Part shown: piece by piece, positions 43,901 to 51,886 of the stretch
Numbering within the stretch: the first letter of the stretch is position 1
Layout of the letters: each line of letters begins with the position of its first letter
Assembly: GCF_009901525.1 (NCBI RefSeq)
Contig: NZ_CP019288.1
Coordinates: 620,001-684,000 of the forward strand
Length of the DNA: 64,000 bases
Source: Kordia antarctica
Lineage (GTDB): Bacteria > Bacteroidota > Bacteroidia > Flavobacteriales > Flavobacteriaceae
Direction: 5' to 3'
Notes under the pieces: model-generated
The model's input: only the letters and a program-made list of their open reading frames with translations
The model's database searches: none
Told to the model about the DNA's origin: nothing
Translations under genes and position numbers: made by a program

Positions 43901-44056
43901 ATGAGCACCGAATTAATTGTTATTATAGTCATTGTTGGCGTATTGGCGCCATTATTACTTGTGAATACACGAAAAAATAAAAAACGCAATAGCAGTCGTA
44001 AAAATCGTGCTTTTTTAGATTCGCACAAAAAAGATGAAAAAAGGCAAGAAAAATGA
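43901..44056 (+). CDS. Single-pass membrane peptide, 51 aa
   Basis: ATG at 43901 to TGA at 44056. One hydrophobic helix (ELIVIIVIVGVLAPLLLV, about 4-21) is followed by a very basic tail (NTRKNKKRNSSRKN, ending HKKDEKRQEK). The gene begins 3 nt after the methyltransferase stop and its stop overlaps the start of the next small gene (ATGA), which argues that it is real. I do not recognise a family. Confidence 0.65.
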   Translation: MSTELIVIIVIVGVLAPLLLVNTRKNKKRNSSRKNRAFLDSHKKDEKRQEK

Positions 44057-44199
44057 TTGTTATCCACTGGAAACTTCTATTTGCTATTCTCATTGGATTC
44101 ATATTTGTGTATCTAAGCAATGTGAAAACACGAAAGAAATTGAAAGATCATTTTGATAAAAAAGAAAAAGAAGACAAAAACAATGAAAATATATACTAA
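44053..44199 (+). CDS. Single-pass membrane peptide, 48 aa
   Basis: ATG at 44053 overlaps the stop of the preceding peptide gene by 4 nt. One hydrophobic helix (WKLLFAILIGFIFVYLS, about 6-22) is followed by a charged tail (KTRKKLKDHFDKKEKED). It overlaps the adenosyltransferase start by 17 nt. The layout mirrors the preceding peptide, so the two could form a pair. Unknown function. Confidence 0.6.
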   Translation: MIVIHWKLLFAILIGFIFVYLSNVKTRKKLKDHFDKKEKEDKNNENIY

Positions 44200-44758
44200 A
44201 ACCGGAGATAAAGGAACTACTGCCCTATTTGGCGGAACACGTGTTCCGAAACATCACATCCGAATTGATAGTTATGGAACTGTGGACGAATTGAATTCAC
44301 ATATTGGTTTAATTCGCGATCAAGACATTAACAAACACTATCAACATGTATTGATGGACATTCAGGATTTACTATTTACCGTTGGTGCAGTTTTAGCAAC
44401 CGATCCTGAAAAGGCGACATTGAAGAATGGAAAAGACCGATTGAACATCAATAGAATCTCAGAAGATAACATTGCAGTCTTAGAACGTGAAATGGACACG
44501 ATGAATGATGCGTTGCCGCCAATGACACACTTTGTATTGCCTGGCGGACACCAAACTGTGTCATTCTGTCACATAGCACGTTGTGTATGTCGCAGAGCAG
44601 AGCGTTTAGCATCAGCACTTTACGAAATAGAGCCTTTTGACGAAAATACGTTGAAATACTTAAACCGCCTTTCTGACTACCTTTTTGTATTGGCACGGAA
44701 GTTGTCGAATGATCTTCAAGCAAATGAAATAAAATGGGTTCCTAAAAAAAATTCGTAA
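44183..44758 (+). CDS. Cob(I)alamin adenosyltransferase (PduO type)
   Basis: A 191-aa enzyme that transfers the adenosyl group of ATP to cob(I)alamin to make coenzyme B12. I use the ATG at 44183 (MKIYTKTGDKGTT), because KTGDKGTTALFGG is the conserved ATP-binding start of this family. The alternative at 44153 adds ten Lys-rich residues that lie inside the upstream gene. SYGTVDELNSHIGLIRD and HIARCVCRRAERLASAL are the other family motifs and are intact. It supplies the cofactor for methylmalonyl-CoA mutase, whose chaperone MeaB is encoded at 60498-61583. Confidence 0.93.
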   Translation: MKIYTKTGDKGTTALFGGTRVPKHHIRIDSYGTVDELNSHIGLIRDQDINKHYQHVLMDIQDLLFTVGAVLATDPEKATLKNGKDRLNINRISEDNIAVLEREMDTMNDALPPMTHFVLPGGHQTVSFCHIARCVCRRAERLASALYEIEPFDENTLKYLNRLSDYLFVLARKLSNDLQANEIKWVPKKNS

Positions 44759-44834
44759 TCATTTAAAAACTAAGGGATTACATGTCCTTAAAAAAACGTT
44801 CTTAAAAATAATGTATAAATAATGATTTTTTTAC

Positions 44835-44864
44835 TTGACTTTTTCATTTAAAAATTTATTTTTG
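44835..44864 (+). promoter_or_regulatory. Bacteroidota-type promoter of the DUF2795 gene
   Basis: TTG (44835-44837) and TATTTTTG (44857-44864) are separated by 19 nt, an exact match to the -33/-7 promoter of Bacteroidota. The ATG is at 44887, giving a short untranslated leader of about 15 nt. Confidence 0.8.
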
Positions 44865-44886
44865 CAAAAAATTAATATCAAAAAAT

Positions 44887-45108
44887 ATGTATTGGACATT
44901 AGAACTGGCGTCTCACTTAAGTGATGCTCCTTGGCCAGCTACAAAGGATGAGTTGATTGACTATGCAATTAGAACTGGTGCTCCCTTAGAGGTTGTTGAA
45001 AACCTACAATCTATTGAAGATGAAGGGGAAACTTACGAATCTATCGAAGAAATTTGGCCAGATTATCCTACAGATGATGATTATCTCTGGAACGAAGATG
45101 AATATTAA
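44887..45108 (+). CDS. DUF2795 small acidic protein
   Basis: A 73-aa protein, MYWTLELASHLSDAPWPATK at the start, with TKDELIDYAIRTGAPLEVVENL in the middle and a strongly acidic end (DDDYLWNEDEY). This is the DUF2795 pattern, nearly universal and conserved in Flavobacteriia but of unknown function. It has its own promoter and terminator and lies just ahead of secA. Confidence 0.88.
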   Translation: MYWTLELASHLSDAPWPATKDELIDYAIRTGAPLEVVENLQSIEDEGETYESIEEIWPDYPTDDDYLWNEDEY

Positions 45109-45124
45109 AACAAGTTAAACTAGG

Positions 45125-45153
45125 AAAAAGTCTCCATATTGAGGCTTTTTTTT
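45125..45153 (+). terminator. Rho-independent terminator
   Basis: AAAAAG-T-CTC, loop CATATT, GAG-G-CTTTTT, followed by further T residues. It lies 17 nt after the DUF2795 stop and separates it from secA. Confidence 0.8.
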
Positions 45154-45179
45154 GGTTTAATATAAAACCACATAAAACC

Positions 45180-48100
45180 ATGAGTTTTTTAAATTCAATG
45201 TTGAAAATGTTTGTTGGAGACAAATCCAAGAAAGATATCAAGGGCTTACAGCCTATTATTGATAAAATCAAATCACACGAGCAACAACTATCACAATTGT
45301 CTCTTGATGATCTTAGGGCTCGAACAACAAACTTTAAGGCACAAATCGCGGAAGCGTGCAAAGAAAATAATGCGAAGATTGTTTCTTTACAAGAAGAAGC
45401 AGAAACAATTTCTGATATCGAACGTAAAGATGATATCTATCAAGAAATTGACAATCTTAGAAACGAAGAATACGAAATTACGGAAGCTGTCTTATTTGAC
45501 ATCTTACCAGAAGCATTTGCAGTTGTTAAAGAAACGGCAAAACGTTTTACAAATAATACGGAACTTACTGTTACGGCAACTCCGTATGACAGAGAATTAT
45601 CTGGAAATCACGATTATGTAACACTTGATGGCGACAACGCTACTTGGCAAAACTCTTGGGACGCCGCTGGAAAGCAAGTCACTTGGGACATGATTCACTA
45701 TGATGTGCAATTAATTGGTGGTATTACGATGCACCAAGGTAAAATTGCAGAAATGAAAACAGGAGAAGGAAAAACGTTGGTTGCAACGCTTTCTGTATAC
45801 TTAAATGCATTGCCTGCAAAAGGTGTGCATTTGGTAACTGTGAATGATTACTTAGCAAAACGTGATAGCGCGTGGATGGCGCCAATATTCCAATTCCACG
45901 GATTTACGATTGATTGTATTGATTATCATCAACCAAACTCTGAAGCGAGAAGAAAAGCGTATGCCGCTGATATTACCTACGGAACAAATAATGAATTTGG
46001 TTTCGATTACTTGCGTGATAACATGTCGCATTCGCCAAATGATTTGGTACAACGTGCTCCCAATTATGCCATTGTCGATGAAGTCGATTCTGTATTAGTT
46101 GATGATGCTCGTACGCCATTAATTATTTCTGGCCCAATTCCGCAAGGAGATTTACATGAATTTGATGAATTAAAACCTAAAATTGCTGATTTAGTTACCA
46201 AACAACGTCAGTATTTAACAGGTGTTTTGGCGGAAGCTAAAAAAATGATTAAAGACGGTGAAACCAAAGAAGGTGGATTCTTATTGTTAAGAGTTTTTAG
46301 AGGTTTGCCTAAAAATAAAGCATTAATAAAGTTCTTAAGTGAAGAAGGTGTAAAACAATTACTCCAAAAAACAGAGAACACATATATGCAAGACAACAAT
46401 CGCGAAATGCATAAAATTGATGCAGAATTATTATTCGTGATTGAAGAAAAGAACAATCAAATTGATTTAACAGATAAAGGTGTTGAATATTTATCTGGCG
46501 GAAGCAATGATGCAGATTTCTTTGTAATGCCTGACATTGGTGGAGAAATTGCCAAAATTGAAGCACAAGAGTTCGAAAAAGAAAAAGAAATTGAGCTAAA
46601 AGAAAAATTATTTAGTGAATTTCAAGTTAAAAGTGAACGTATTCATACCTTAAGTCAATTACTAAAAGCCTACACACTTTTTGAAAAAGATGTAGAATAC
46701 GTAGTAATGGACAACAAAGTGAAGATTGTTGATGAGCAAACCGGTCGTATTATGGACGGACGTCGATATTCTGACGGATTACACCAAGCGATTGAAGCAA
46801 AAGAAAATGTAAAAATTGAAGATGCTACACAAACGTTTGCAACAGTAACTTTACAGAACTACTTCAGAATGTACCGTAAACTATCAGGAATGACAGGAAC
46901 GGCAGTAACGGAAGCAGGAGAATTATGGGAAATCTATAAATTGGATGTTATTGAAATTCCAACAAATAGACCTATTGCACGTAAAGACAAAGAAGATTTA
47001 ATCTACAAAACAAAACGTGAAAAATACAATGCCATTATTGATGAGGTAACTGAATTGTCTAGACAAGGAAGACCTGTATTAATTGGTACAACTTCGGTTG
47101 AAATTTCGGAATTACTAGGAAGAATGCTTTCTATTCGTAAAATTCCGCACAATGTATTGAACGCAAAATTACACCAACGTGAAGCAGATATTGTAGCGGA
47201 AGCTGGAGAACCAGGACAAGTTACGATTGCAACAAACATGGCAGGTCGTGGAACGGATATTAAATTGAGTGACGCTGTAAAAGCTGCTGGCGGATTAGCC
47301 ATTGTTGGTACAGAACGTCATGATTCTCGTCGTGTAGATAGACAGTTACGAGGTAGATCTGGTCGTCAAGGAGATCCAGGAAGTTCACAATTTTATGTTT
47401 CTTTGGAAGATAACCTGATGCGTTTATTTGGTTCTGAAAGAGTTGCTAAAATGATGGACAGAATGGGATTAAAAGAAGGTGAAGTAATTCAGCATTCCAT
47501 GATGACAAAATCTATTGAACGCGCGCAGAAAAAAGTGGAAGAGAATAACTTCGGAATTCGGAAGCGTTTGTTAGAATATGATGATGTAATGAATGCACAA
47601 CGTGAAGTTGTATACAAACGTCGTCGTCACGCGTTACATGGAGAACGTTTAAAGGTAGATATTTCGAATATGGTGTATGACACTACCGAAATCATTACGC
47701 AAACAAATAAAGCCGCTAACGATTATAAAAACTTTGAATTCGAATTATTTCGCTACTTCTCTATCGAAAGTCCAATTTCGGAAGACGAATTTAAAAAAAT
47801 GACGGAGCAAGAAATCATTGGTAAAGTATATACGGCAGCTTTCAAACACTACAATGCTAAAATGGAGAAAAACGCGGAAGCAGTTTTCCCAGTAATTAAG
47901 CAAGTGTATGAAAATCCAGATAACAAATACGAACGCATTGTTATTAAGTTTACTGACGGAACAAAAGAATTGAATGTTGTCAGTGATTTAAAAGAAGCAT
48001 ACGATTCTAAAGGAAAACAAATGGTGACGGATTTCGAAAAGAATATTTCGTTGGCTATTATTGATGATGCTTGGAAAACGCACTTGCGTAAGATGGACGA

Positions 48101-48548
48101 ATTGAAGCAATCAGTTCAGTTGGCTGTGCATGAGCAGAAAGATCCGTTATTAATTTACAAATTTGAAGCTTTTGAATTGTTCAAAGGTGTGATTGATAAA
48201 GTAAATCGTGAAATTTTATCGTTCTTGTTTAAAGGAGAATTAGAAAATAATGATCCAAACAAAGTTCAAGAAGCACGTGAGCAAAAACGTAGAAAAGAAA
48301 ACTATACAACTTCGAAAGAAGAAGTATTGAACAGTGATGAAAAATCTGCGGCAAATCGTCAAGCAATGCAATCATCTGGTCAAAAACGTCCCCAAGTTAC
48401 AGAAACCATTGTTCGCGATAAGCCAAAAATTGGTCGTAACGAACGTGTTACCATCAAAAATGTAATGACTGGTGAAAACAAAACTGTAAAGTATAAACAA
48501 GCTGAACCGTTGATTTCTAAAGGACAATGGGTTATTGTTGAGGAATAA
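45180..48548 (+). CDS. secA: Preprotein translocase ATPase SecA
   Basis: A 1122-aa SecA, the motor of the Sec pathway. Walker A is AEMKTGEGKTLVATL, the DEAD-box region has IVDEVDSVLVDDARTPLIISG (DEVD), and NMAGRGTDIKL and QLRGRSGRQGDPGSSQFY are the second-domain motifs. The preprotein-crosslinking and helical scaffold regions follow. It is longer than E. coli SecA (901 aa), with extra sequence in the first nucleotide-binding domain (about 330-470), as is usual in Bacteroidota. The C terminus ends GQWVIVEE without the CxC-type zinc motif that binds SecB. Confidence 0.97.
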   Translation: MSFLNSMLKMFVGDKSKKDIKGLQPIIDKIKSHEQQLSQLSLDDLRARTTNFKAQIAEACKENNAKIVSLQEEAETISDIERKDDIYQEIDNLRNEEYEITEAVLFDILPEAFAVVKETAKRFTNNTELTVTATPYDRELSGNHDYVTLDGDNATWQNSWDAAGKQVTWDMIHYDVQLIGGITMHQGKIAEMKTGEGKTLVATLSVYLNALPAKGVHLVTVNDYLAKRDSAWMAPIFQFHGFTIDCIDYHQPNSEARRKAYAADITYGTNNEFGFDYLRDNMSHSPNDLVQRAPNYAIVDEVDSVLVDDARTPLIISGPIPQGDLHEFDELKPKIADLVTKQRQYLTGVLAEAKKMIKDGETKEGGFLLLRVFRGLPKNKALIKFLSEEGVKQLLQKTENTYMQDNNREMHKIDAELLFVIEEKNNQIDLTDKGVEYLSGGSNDADFFVMPDIGGEIAKIEAQEFEKEKEIELKEKLFSEFQVKSERIHTLSQLLKAYTLFEKDVEYVVMDNKVKIVDEQTGRIMDGRRYSDGLHQAIEAKENVKIEDATQTFATVTLQNYFRMYRKLSGMTGTAVTEAGELWEIYKLDVIEIPTNRPIARKDKEDLIYKTKREKYNAIIDEVTELSRQGRPVLIGTTSVEISELLGRMLSIRKIPHNVLNAKLHQREADIVAEAGEPGQVTIATNMAGRGTDIKLSDAVKAAGGLAIVGTERHDSRRVDRQLRGRSGRQGDPGSSQFYVSLEDNLMRLFGSERVAKMMDRMGLKEGEVIQHSMMTKSIERAQKKVEENNFGIRKRLLEYDDVMNAQREVVYKRRRHALHGERLKVDISNMVYDTTEIITQTNKAANDYKNFEFELFRYFSIESPISEDEFKKMTEQEIIGKVYTAAFKHYNAKMEKNAEAVFPVIKQVYENPDNKYERIVIKFTDGTKELNVVSDLKEAYDSKGKQMVTDFEKNISLAIIDDAWKTHLRKMDELKQSVQLAVHEQKDPLLIYKFEAFELFKGVIDKVNREILSFLFKGELENNDPNKVQEAREQKRRKENYTTSKEEVLNSDEKSAANRQAMQSSGQKRPQVTETIVRDKPKIGRNERVTIKNVMTGENKTVKYKQAEPLISKGQWVIVEE

Positions 48549-48611
48549 CACTTCGAGTGCCTCAGTGTTCGCGCTGAGCCAAGCCTCAGTGTACTGATAT
48601 ATAATTTATAT

Positions 48612-48643
48612 AAAACTCTCATGGAAACGTGGGAGTTTTTTTG
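48612..48643 (+). terminator. Rho-independent terminator after secA
   Basis: AAAACTCTC, loop around ATGGAAACGT, GGGAGTTTTTTT. The stem is followed by a T-run, about 65 nt after the secA stop. Confidence 0.8.
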
Positions 48644-48702
48644 ATTAAAACATTAAAGGATTAAATGATTGAAAAATTACGTCTTTGCGAGTGTTTTGTT
48701 TA

Positions 48703-48801
48703 CATTGAGCTGAGTTGAAATGAAAAAACTTGTGGTAATCTGTTTGTAGTTTAACAGATTGCTTCCCACGTGTCAAGCACGAGGTCGCAATGACGTTTCA
48801 A
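48703..48801. repeat. Dispersed repeat cluster
   Basis: Contains a CATTGAGC..GAAATGAA element (48703-48724), a 25-bp stretch (48721-48745) matching the reverse complement of 60212-60236 with one mismatch, an inverted repeat AATCTGTT/AACAGATT (48738-48760) and CGCAATGACGTTTCAA near the end. The same building blocks recur at 50741-50766, 60169-60257 and 23399-23420. Confidence 0.7.
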
Positions 48802-48837
48802 GTCCAGCAATCTAAGCGTTGACTGAGGTACTCGAAG

Positions 48838-49230
48838 TCAACTCTCCAAACTTCTCGAAAAACGTTTGCTTATAATATGTATTTGAATAAGAACGAAGAT
48901 TCCTAAGAAAACTGTGCAATACACATATGTATTCGGAACGGAGAATGTGATGTTATATTTTTGGACGAATAAACCAGCTAAATTCCAATCGCCAAGAACA
49001 GAAAAACCAAGCGAGAAGCGTGTCAATACAAACGTGAATAGGAAGAATAATGACGCAATAAGCATCCAACCAACGTTGGTTATTAATGGTTTGTAGACTT
49101 TTACCGAAACTTTTTCTTTGGAAACTTCTGCCATGACTTTGGCTAAAAAATCTATGGAAGGTGTTGTCAATCCAGCTTCTTGGATGACATCTTTTGTGAA
49201 TTGATCTAATTTTTTATTTTCTACTTCCAT
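48838..49230 (-). CDS. Small membrane protein downstream of ECF sigma factor
   Basis: A 130-aa protein with a soluble N-terminal part (about 1-48) and three hydrophobic segments (about 52-72, 78-95 and 104-122). The start overlaps the sigma factor gene by 17 nt. Position and layout fit an anti-sigma factor, but no anti-sigma domain is recognisable, so it may simply be a conserved membrane partner. Confidence 0.65.
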   Translation of the reverse strand: MEVENKKLDQFTKDVIQEAGLTTPSIDFLAKVMAEVSKEKVSVKVYKPLITNVGWMLIASLFFLFTFVLTRFSLGFSVLGDWNLAGLFVQKYNITFSVPNTYVYCTVFLGIFVLIQIHIISKRFSRSLES

Positions 49231-49798
49231 GACTCAAATATATAGGTTCTACAACATTTTTCAAGATATGATATAATTTTTTTCGACTGCGATGTAATTT
49301 GATTTTTACATTATCATACGATATTTTAACAATTTCCGAGATTTCTTTCAATGATAAATCTTCAAAATAAAACAACGTTAACAACACGCGCTCATCCTCA
49401 GGCAACTGTAACAATGCTTTTTCAATAGTTTGCTTTTTCTCTTTCGCTTCTATATAACTTAGTGCATCTTGCATTGTTCCAATATCACTTTCGTGAATTT
49501 CATCAATATGTTCTGAGTAAATGACTCTTTTGTTCTTTTTAATACAATCCAAACTCGTATTATAGACAATTCTGTACAGCCACGTAGAAAATTTAGACGT
49601 TCCTTTAAACGTGTCTAATGCTTTGTATGCTTTCACAAATGTATCTTGCGCAACTTCTTCCGCATCTTCCCTATTTCCTACCATACGCATCGCCAACGTA
49701 AAAATCATAGTTTGATATTTAGTCACAAGCATCGCATACGCATTCACGTTTCCTGCACGAATTTCAAGAATACAGTCTTGGTCGGTTTTTTGAGTCAT
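49214..49798 (-). CDS. ECF RNA polymerase sigma factor
   Basis: A 194-aa sigma-70 family ECF factor. Region 2 has MIFTLAMRMVGNREDAEEVAQDTFVKAY (key part REDAEEVAQDTF) and FSTWLYRIVYNTSLD. Region 4 has LPEDERVLLTLFYFEDLSLKEI and YDNVKIKLHRSRKKL. Spacing between regions is normal. The co-transcribed membrane protein probably regulates it. The target regulon is unknown. Confidence 0.92.
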   Translation of the reverse strand: MTQKTDQDCILEIRAGNVNAYAMLVTKYQTMIFTLAMRMVGNREDAEEVAQDTFVKAYKALDTFKGTSKFSTWLYRIVYNTSLDCIKKNKRVIYSEHIDEIHESDIGTMQDALSYIEAKEKKQTIEKALLQLPEDERVLLTLFYFEDLSLKEISEIVKISYDNVKIKLHRSRKKLYHILKNVVEPIYLSHGSRK

Positions 49799-49989
49799 TT
49801 GTTGTTAAGACGATTGCTTTGTTTGATTGGTTACAGTTTTTTGGGTTTTTTATTTGGTAGTTGGGTTTTATTAGGTAGTTGGGTTTTGGGTGTTAGGTTT
49901 TAGGATGTTTGCTATTTGTTAATTCGCGTTTTGTTGATTTGTTTTTCTGTTGGTAATTATTAGTTAAAATTTACTTTTACATTTTAAAT

Positions 49990-50017
49990 TTCGTTATTCG
50001 TTATTCGTTATTCGTTA
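49990..50017. repeat. Heptamer array, four copies of TTCGTTA
   Basis: Four perfect copies, followed by TTCGG and then the octamer array. One of several perfect 7-bp arrays in the intergenic DNA of this window. Confidence 0.9.
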
Positions 50018-50024
50018 TTCGGTG

Positions 50025-50064
50025 TTCATGTGTTCATGTGTTCATGTGTTCATGTGTTCATGTG
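50025..50064. repeat. Octamer array, five copies of TTCATGTG
   Basis: Five perfect copies. The next 23 bases (50065-50087) are identical to the 23 bases after the TTTATGTG array at 10761-10808, so both arrays belong to one repeat family that varies in its third base. Confidence 0.9.
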
Positions 50065-50200
50065 AAATTACTTTTTAATTTAAAATTTATCATTAATAAT
50101 TTATCATTTCAAAAAAATTTCACATTTTCTGTAACCAAAACAAAAAACCATTCGTCATAATGGGCAAATACAAAAACTAAACTTTAAAAAACAATTCATT

Positions 50201-50551
50201 ATGGGATCAGAAGTAATTATAATGCCAGCAATTTTGGGAGTCATTTTCGGAATCTACTATTTGTACATTTCGTCAAGAAACAAAGAACGTTTAGCATTGA
50301 TTGAAAAAGGAGCTGATGCTTCTATCTTTTTCAGCTCAAAAAAATCATTAACACCAACGTGGAAAGTATTGGTATTGAATCTTGCCGTTTTGATGATGGG
50401 AATTGGATTAGGCATTTTTATTGGAAATATGATGCATGTTTCTTTCGGTTTACATGAAAGTGTAGCATTTCCAGGAACGATTTTCTTAGTTGGCGGAATC
50501 TCATTATTCACTGGTTTCTTCTTAACGAAAAAACTAGTCGAGAATGCATAA
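50201..50551 (+). CDS. DUF6249-like small membrane protein
   Basis: A 116-aa protein with three hydrophobic segments (about 5-24, 54-74 and 86-108). NKERLALIEKGADASIF between the first two is the pattern of the DUF6249 family, found in Bacteroidota. Such genes are often placed next to ECF sigma factor genes, as here (divergent from 49214-49798). Function unknown. Confidence 0.75.
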   Translation: MGSEVIIMPAILGVIFGIYYLYISSRNKERLALIEKGADASIFFSSKKSLTPTWKVLVLNLAVLMMGIGLGIFIGNMMHVSFGLHESVAFPGTIFLVGGISLFTGFFLTKKLVENA

Positions 50552-50592
50552 TTGATTTCATCAGTCAAAAAGCGCAGTTAGTTAATTACACT

Positions 50593-50630
50593 AAACGATT
50601 GTTTATCTTCGGATTCGCAGTCGTTTTTTC
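50593..50630 (+). terminator. Probable rho-independent terminator
   Basis: AAACGATTG and CAGTCGTTT form an imperfect stem, followed by TTTC and a T-rich stretch. It lies about 40 nt after the DUF6249-like gene. Confidence 0.6.
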
Positions 50631-50740
50631 ATTTTGAGTAGACTTCGAGAAAACCTCAGTCTACCTTATATTATTGAAAGATTTAAGAATTGAAAAACTT
50701 TCATCTTTGCAAGGTGCAAAAGCAATCTTTTACATACAAA

Positions 50741-50766
50741 TTACTTCACTATCGTTCGTAATGACG
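50741..50766. repeat. 26-bp dispersed repeat
   Basis: The reverse complement begins CGTCATTACGAACGATAG and is identical over 26 bases to 60173-60198. Intergenic. Confidence 0.85.
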
Positions 50767-50883
50767 TTTCAAACAATCTGAAATACCAGAATTCGTATCT
50801 TTACAGATGTTAAAAGTAACCCAAATTTTAAGTCGTTCCGTAAGTTTTTACCTTTGATTCGACTTAGATAAAAAATAATTAAC

Positions 50884-51543
50884 ATGAAATCGATATCTCT
50901 AACTTTTATAACCGTACTCTTTTTTACATTAAGTTGCAACTCAAATACAACATCGAAAGAAGCTGTACACAAAGAAAAAATGACACAACAAGATTTGGCA
51001 AAGTATGAAACTGCCTATTTTGCAAGCGGTTGTTTTTGGTGTGTGGAAGCTGTTTTTGAAAGCGTAAAAGGCGTGAAAGAAGTTGTTTCTGGTTATGCTG
51101 GCGGAAAAGCGGAAACTGCTAATTATCAATTGGTAAGTGCTGGAAGAACAGATCACGCGGAAGCGGTAAAAGTATTTTATGATGCAAAAGTCGTTTCATA
51201 TGAAACTTTAGTGAAAGTATTTTTTGGTTCGCACGATCCAACAACGCTGAACAGACAAGGTCCGGATGCTGGTAGACAATATCGTTCGGCTATATTTTAT
51301 AAAGATTCTAAAGAGAAAAAAATCGTAGATGATTACATTTCAAAATTAAAAACGGATAAAGTTTTCAGCGGAACAATTACTACAGAAATAACAAAATACA
51401 CTGCTTTTTACGATGCAGAAGCATATCACCAAGATTACGAAGCAAACAATCCGAATAATGGATATATCAGAGGTGTTTCTGTCCCGAGATTAAAGCGTTT
51501 TCAAAAGAAATTTCCAGAATTATTGAAAAAAGATGCGCATTAG
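50884..51543 (+). CDS. msrA: Peptide methionine sulfoxide reductase MsrA, lipoprotein form
   Basis: A 219-aa enzyme that reduces methionine-S-sulfoxide in proteins. The signal peptide ends in a lipobox (FFTLSC, Cys 18), so the enzyme is anchored to an envelope membrane. The catalytic motif GCFWC is at residues 49-53, followed by VSGYAGG and the HDPTTLNRQGPDAGRQYRSA segment and YHQDYEANNP near the C terminus. All are intact. It probably repairs oxidised envelope proteins. A terminator follows. Confidence 0.95.
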   Translation: MKSISLTFITVLFFTLSCNSNTTSKEAVHKEKMTQQDLAKYETAYFASGCFWCVEAVFESVKGVKEVVSGYAGGKAETANYQLVSAGRTDHAEAVKVFYDAKVVSYETLVKVFFGSHDPTTLNRQGPDAGRQYRSAIFYKDSKEKKIVDDYISKLKTDKVFSGTITTEITKYTAFYDAEAYHQDYEANNPNNGYIRGVSVPRLKRFQKKFPELLKKDAH

Positions 51544-51608
51544 TTTGATTGAAAGATTGAAGTATTCAATGATTGAAAAATGATTGCGAAACCATAATTT
51601 ATAGTATA

Positions 51609-51639
51609 AACCGATAGCGTTAGTTGTCGGTTTTTTTTA
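51609..51639 (+). terminator. Rho-independent terminator after msrA
   Basis: AAACCGA, loop TAGCGTTAGTTG, TCGGTTT followed by T residues. Confidence 0.75.
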
Positions 51640-51793
51640 TACGTTAACTTAGTCTCAAATTAAAAAAACTTCAACATTCGATATTCTTTGATTGATATTC
51701 GATATTTAAGCATCTTCCATTTCAAATTCAAATTCAAGTTCAAGTTCAAAAACACAACGCTCACAAAGAATATGCAACGCTTACAAAAAATAG

Positions 51794-51824
51794 TTTGTGA
51801 ATCATTATCTTTTTCTTACATTTA
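51794..51824 (+). promoter_or_regulatory. Promoter of the first PPP-tail lipoprotein gene
   Basis: TTTG (51794-51797), 19-nt spacer, TACATTTA (51817-51824), close to the TTTG/TAnnTTTG consensus. A related sequence with TACTTTTA and the same downstream TAATTAC lies upstream of the second lipoprotein gene, near 53047-53066. Confidence 0.6.
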
Positions 51825-51886
51825 GAAAGTAATTACATACAGAAAACGCGTTTTTTCAATTTTAACGAATTAAACACTTTTAAATT

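Larger units (their letters stand above)
49799..50200. other. Intergenic region of 402 bp rich in tandem repeats
   Basis: No coding sequence seen. From left to right: G- and T-rich irregular repeats of the GGGTTTT/GGTAGTT type (49840-49910), a TTCGTTA heptamer array (49990-50017), a TTCATGTG octamer array (50025-50064), and an AT-rich leader for the gene at 50201. No clear promoter motif. Confidence 0.6.
50552..50883. other. Intergenic region of 332 bp with terminator and repeat
   Basis: No gene seen. It contains a terminator-like hairpin (50593-50630), a 26-bp dispersed repeat (50741-50766) and TATCTTTA (50796-50803), a near match to the -7 element and a possible msrA promoter with an 80-nt leader. 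Confidence 0.5.
51544..51886. other. Intergenic region of 343 bp
   Basis: Holds the msrA terminator (51609-51639), a TTCAAA/TTCAAG hexamer stretch (51718-51750) and the promoter of the lipoprotein gene (51794-51824). No gene seen. Confidence 0.6.

Noticed and set aside
45510-46100. Antisense and alternative-frame ORFs within secA and other genes
   Set aside because: They lie fully inside well-supported genes and have no family motif or start context.
49990-50064. Possible CRISPR-like array
   Set aside because: Units are 7 or 8 bp without spacers. These are simple tandem repeats.
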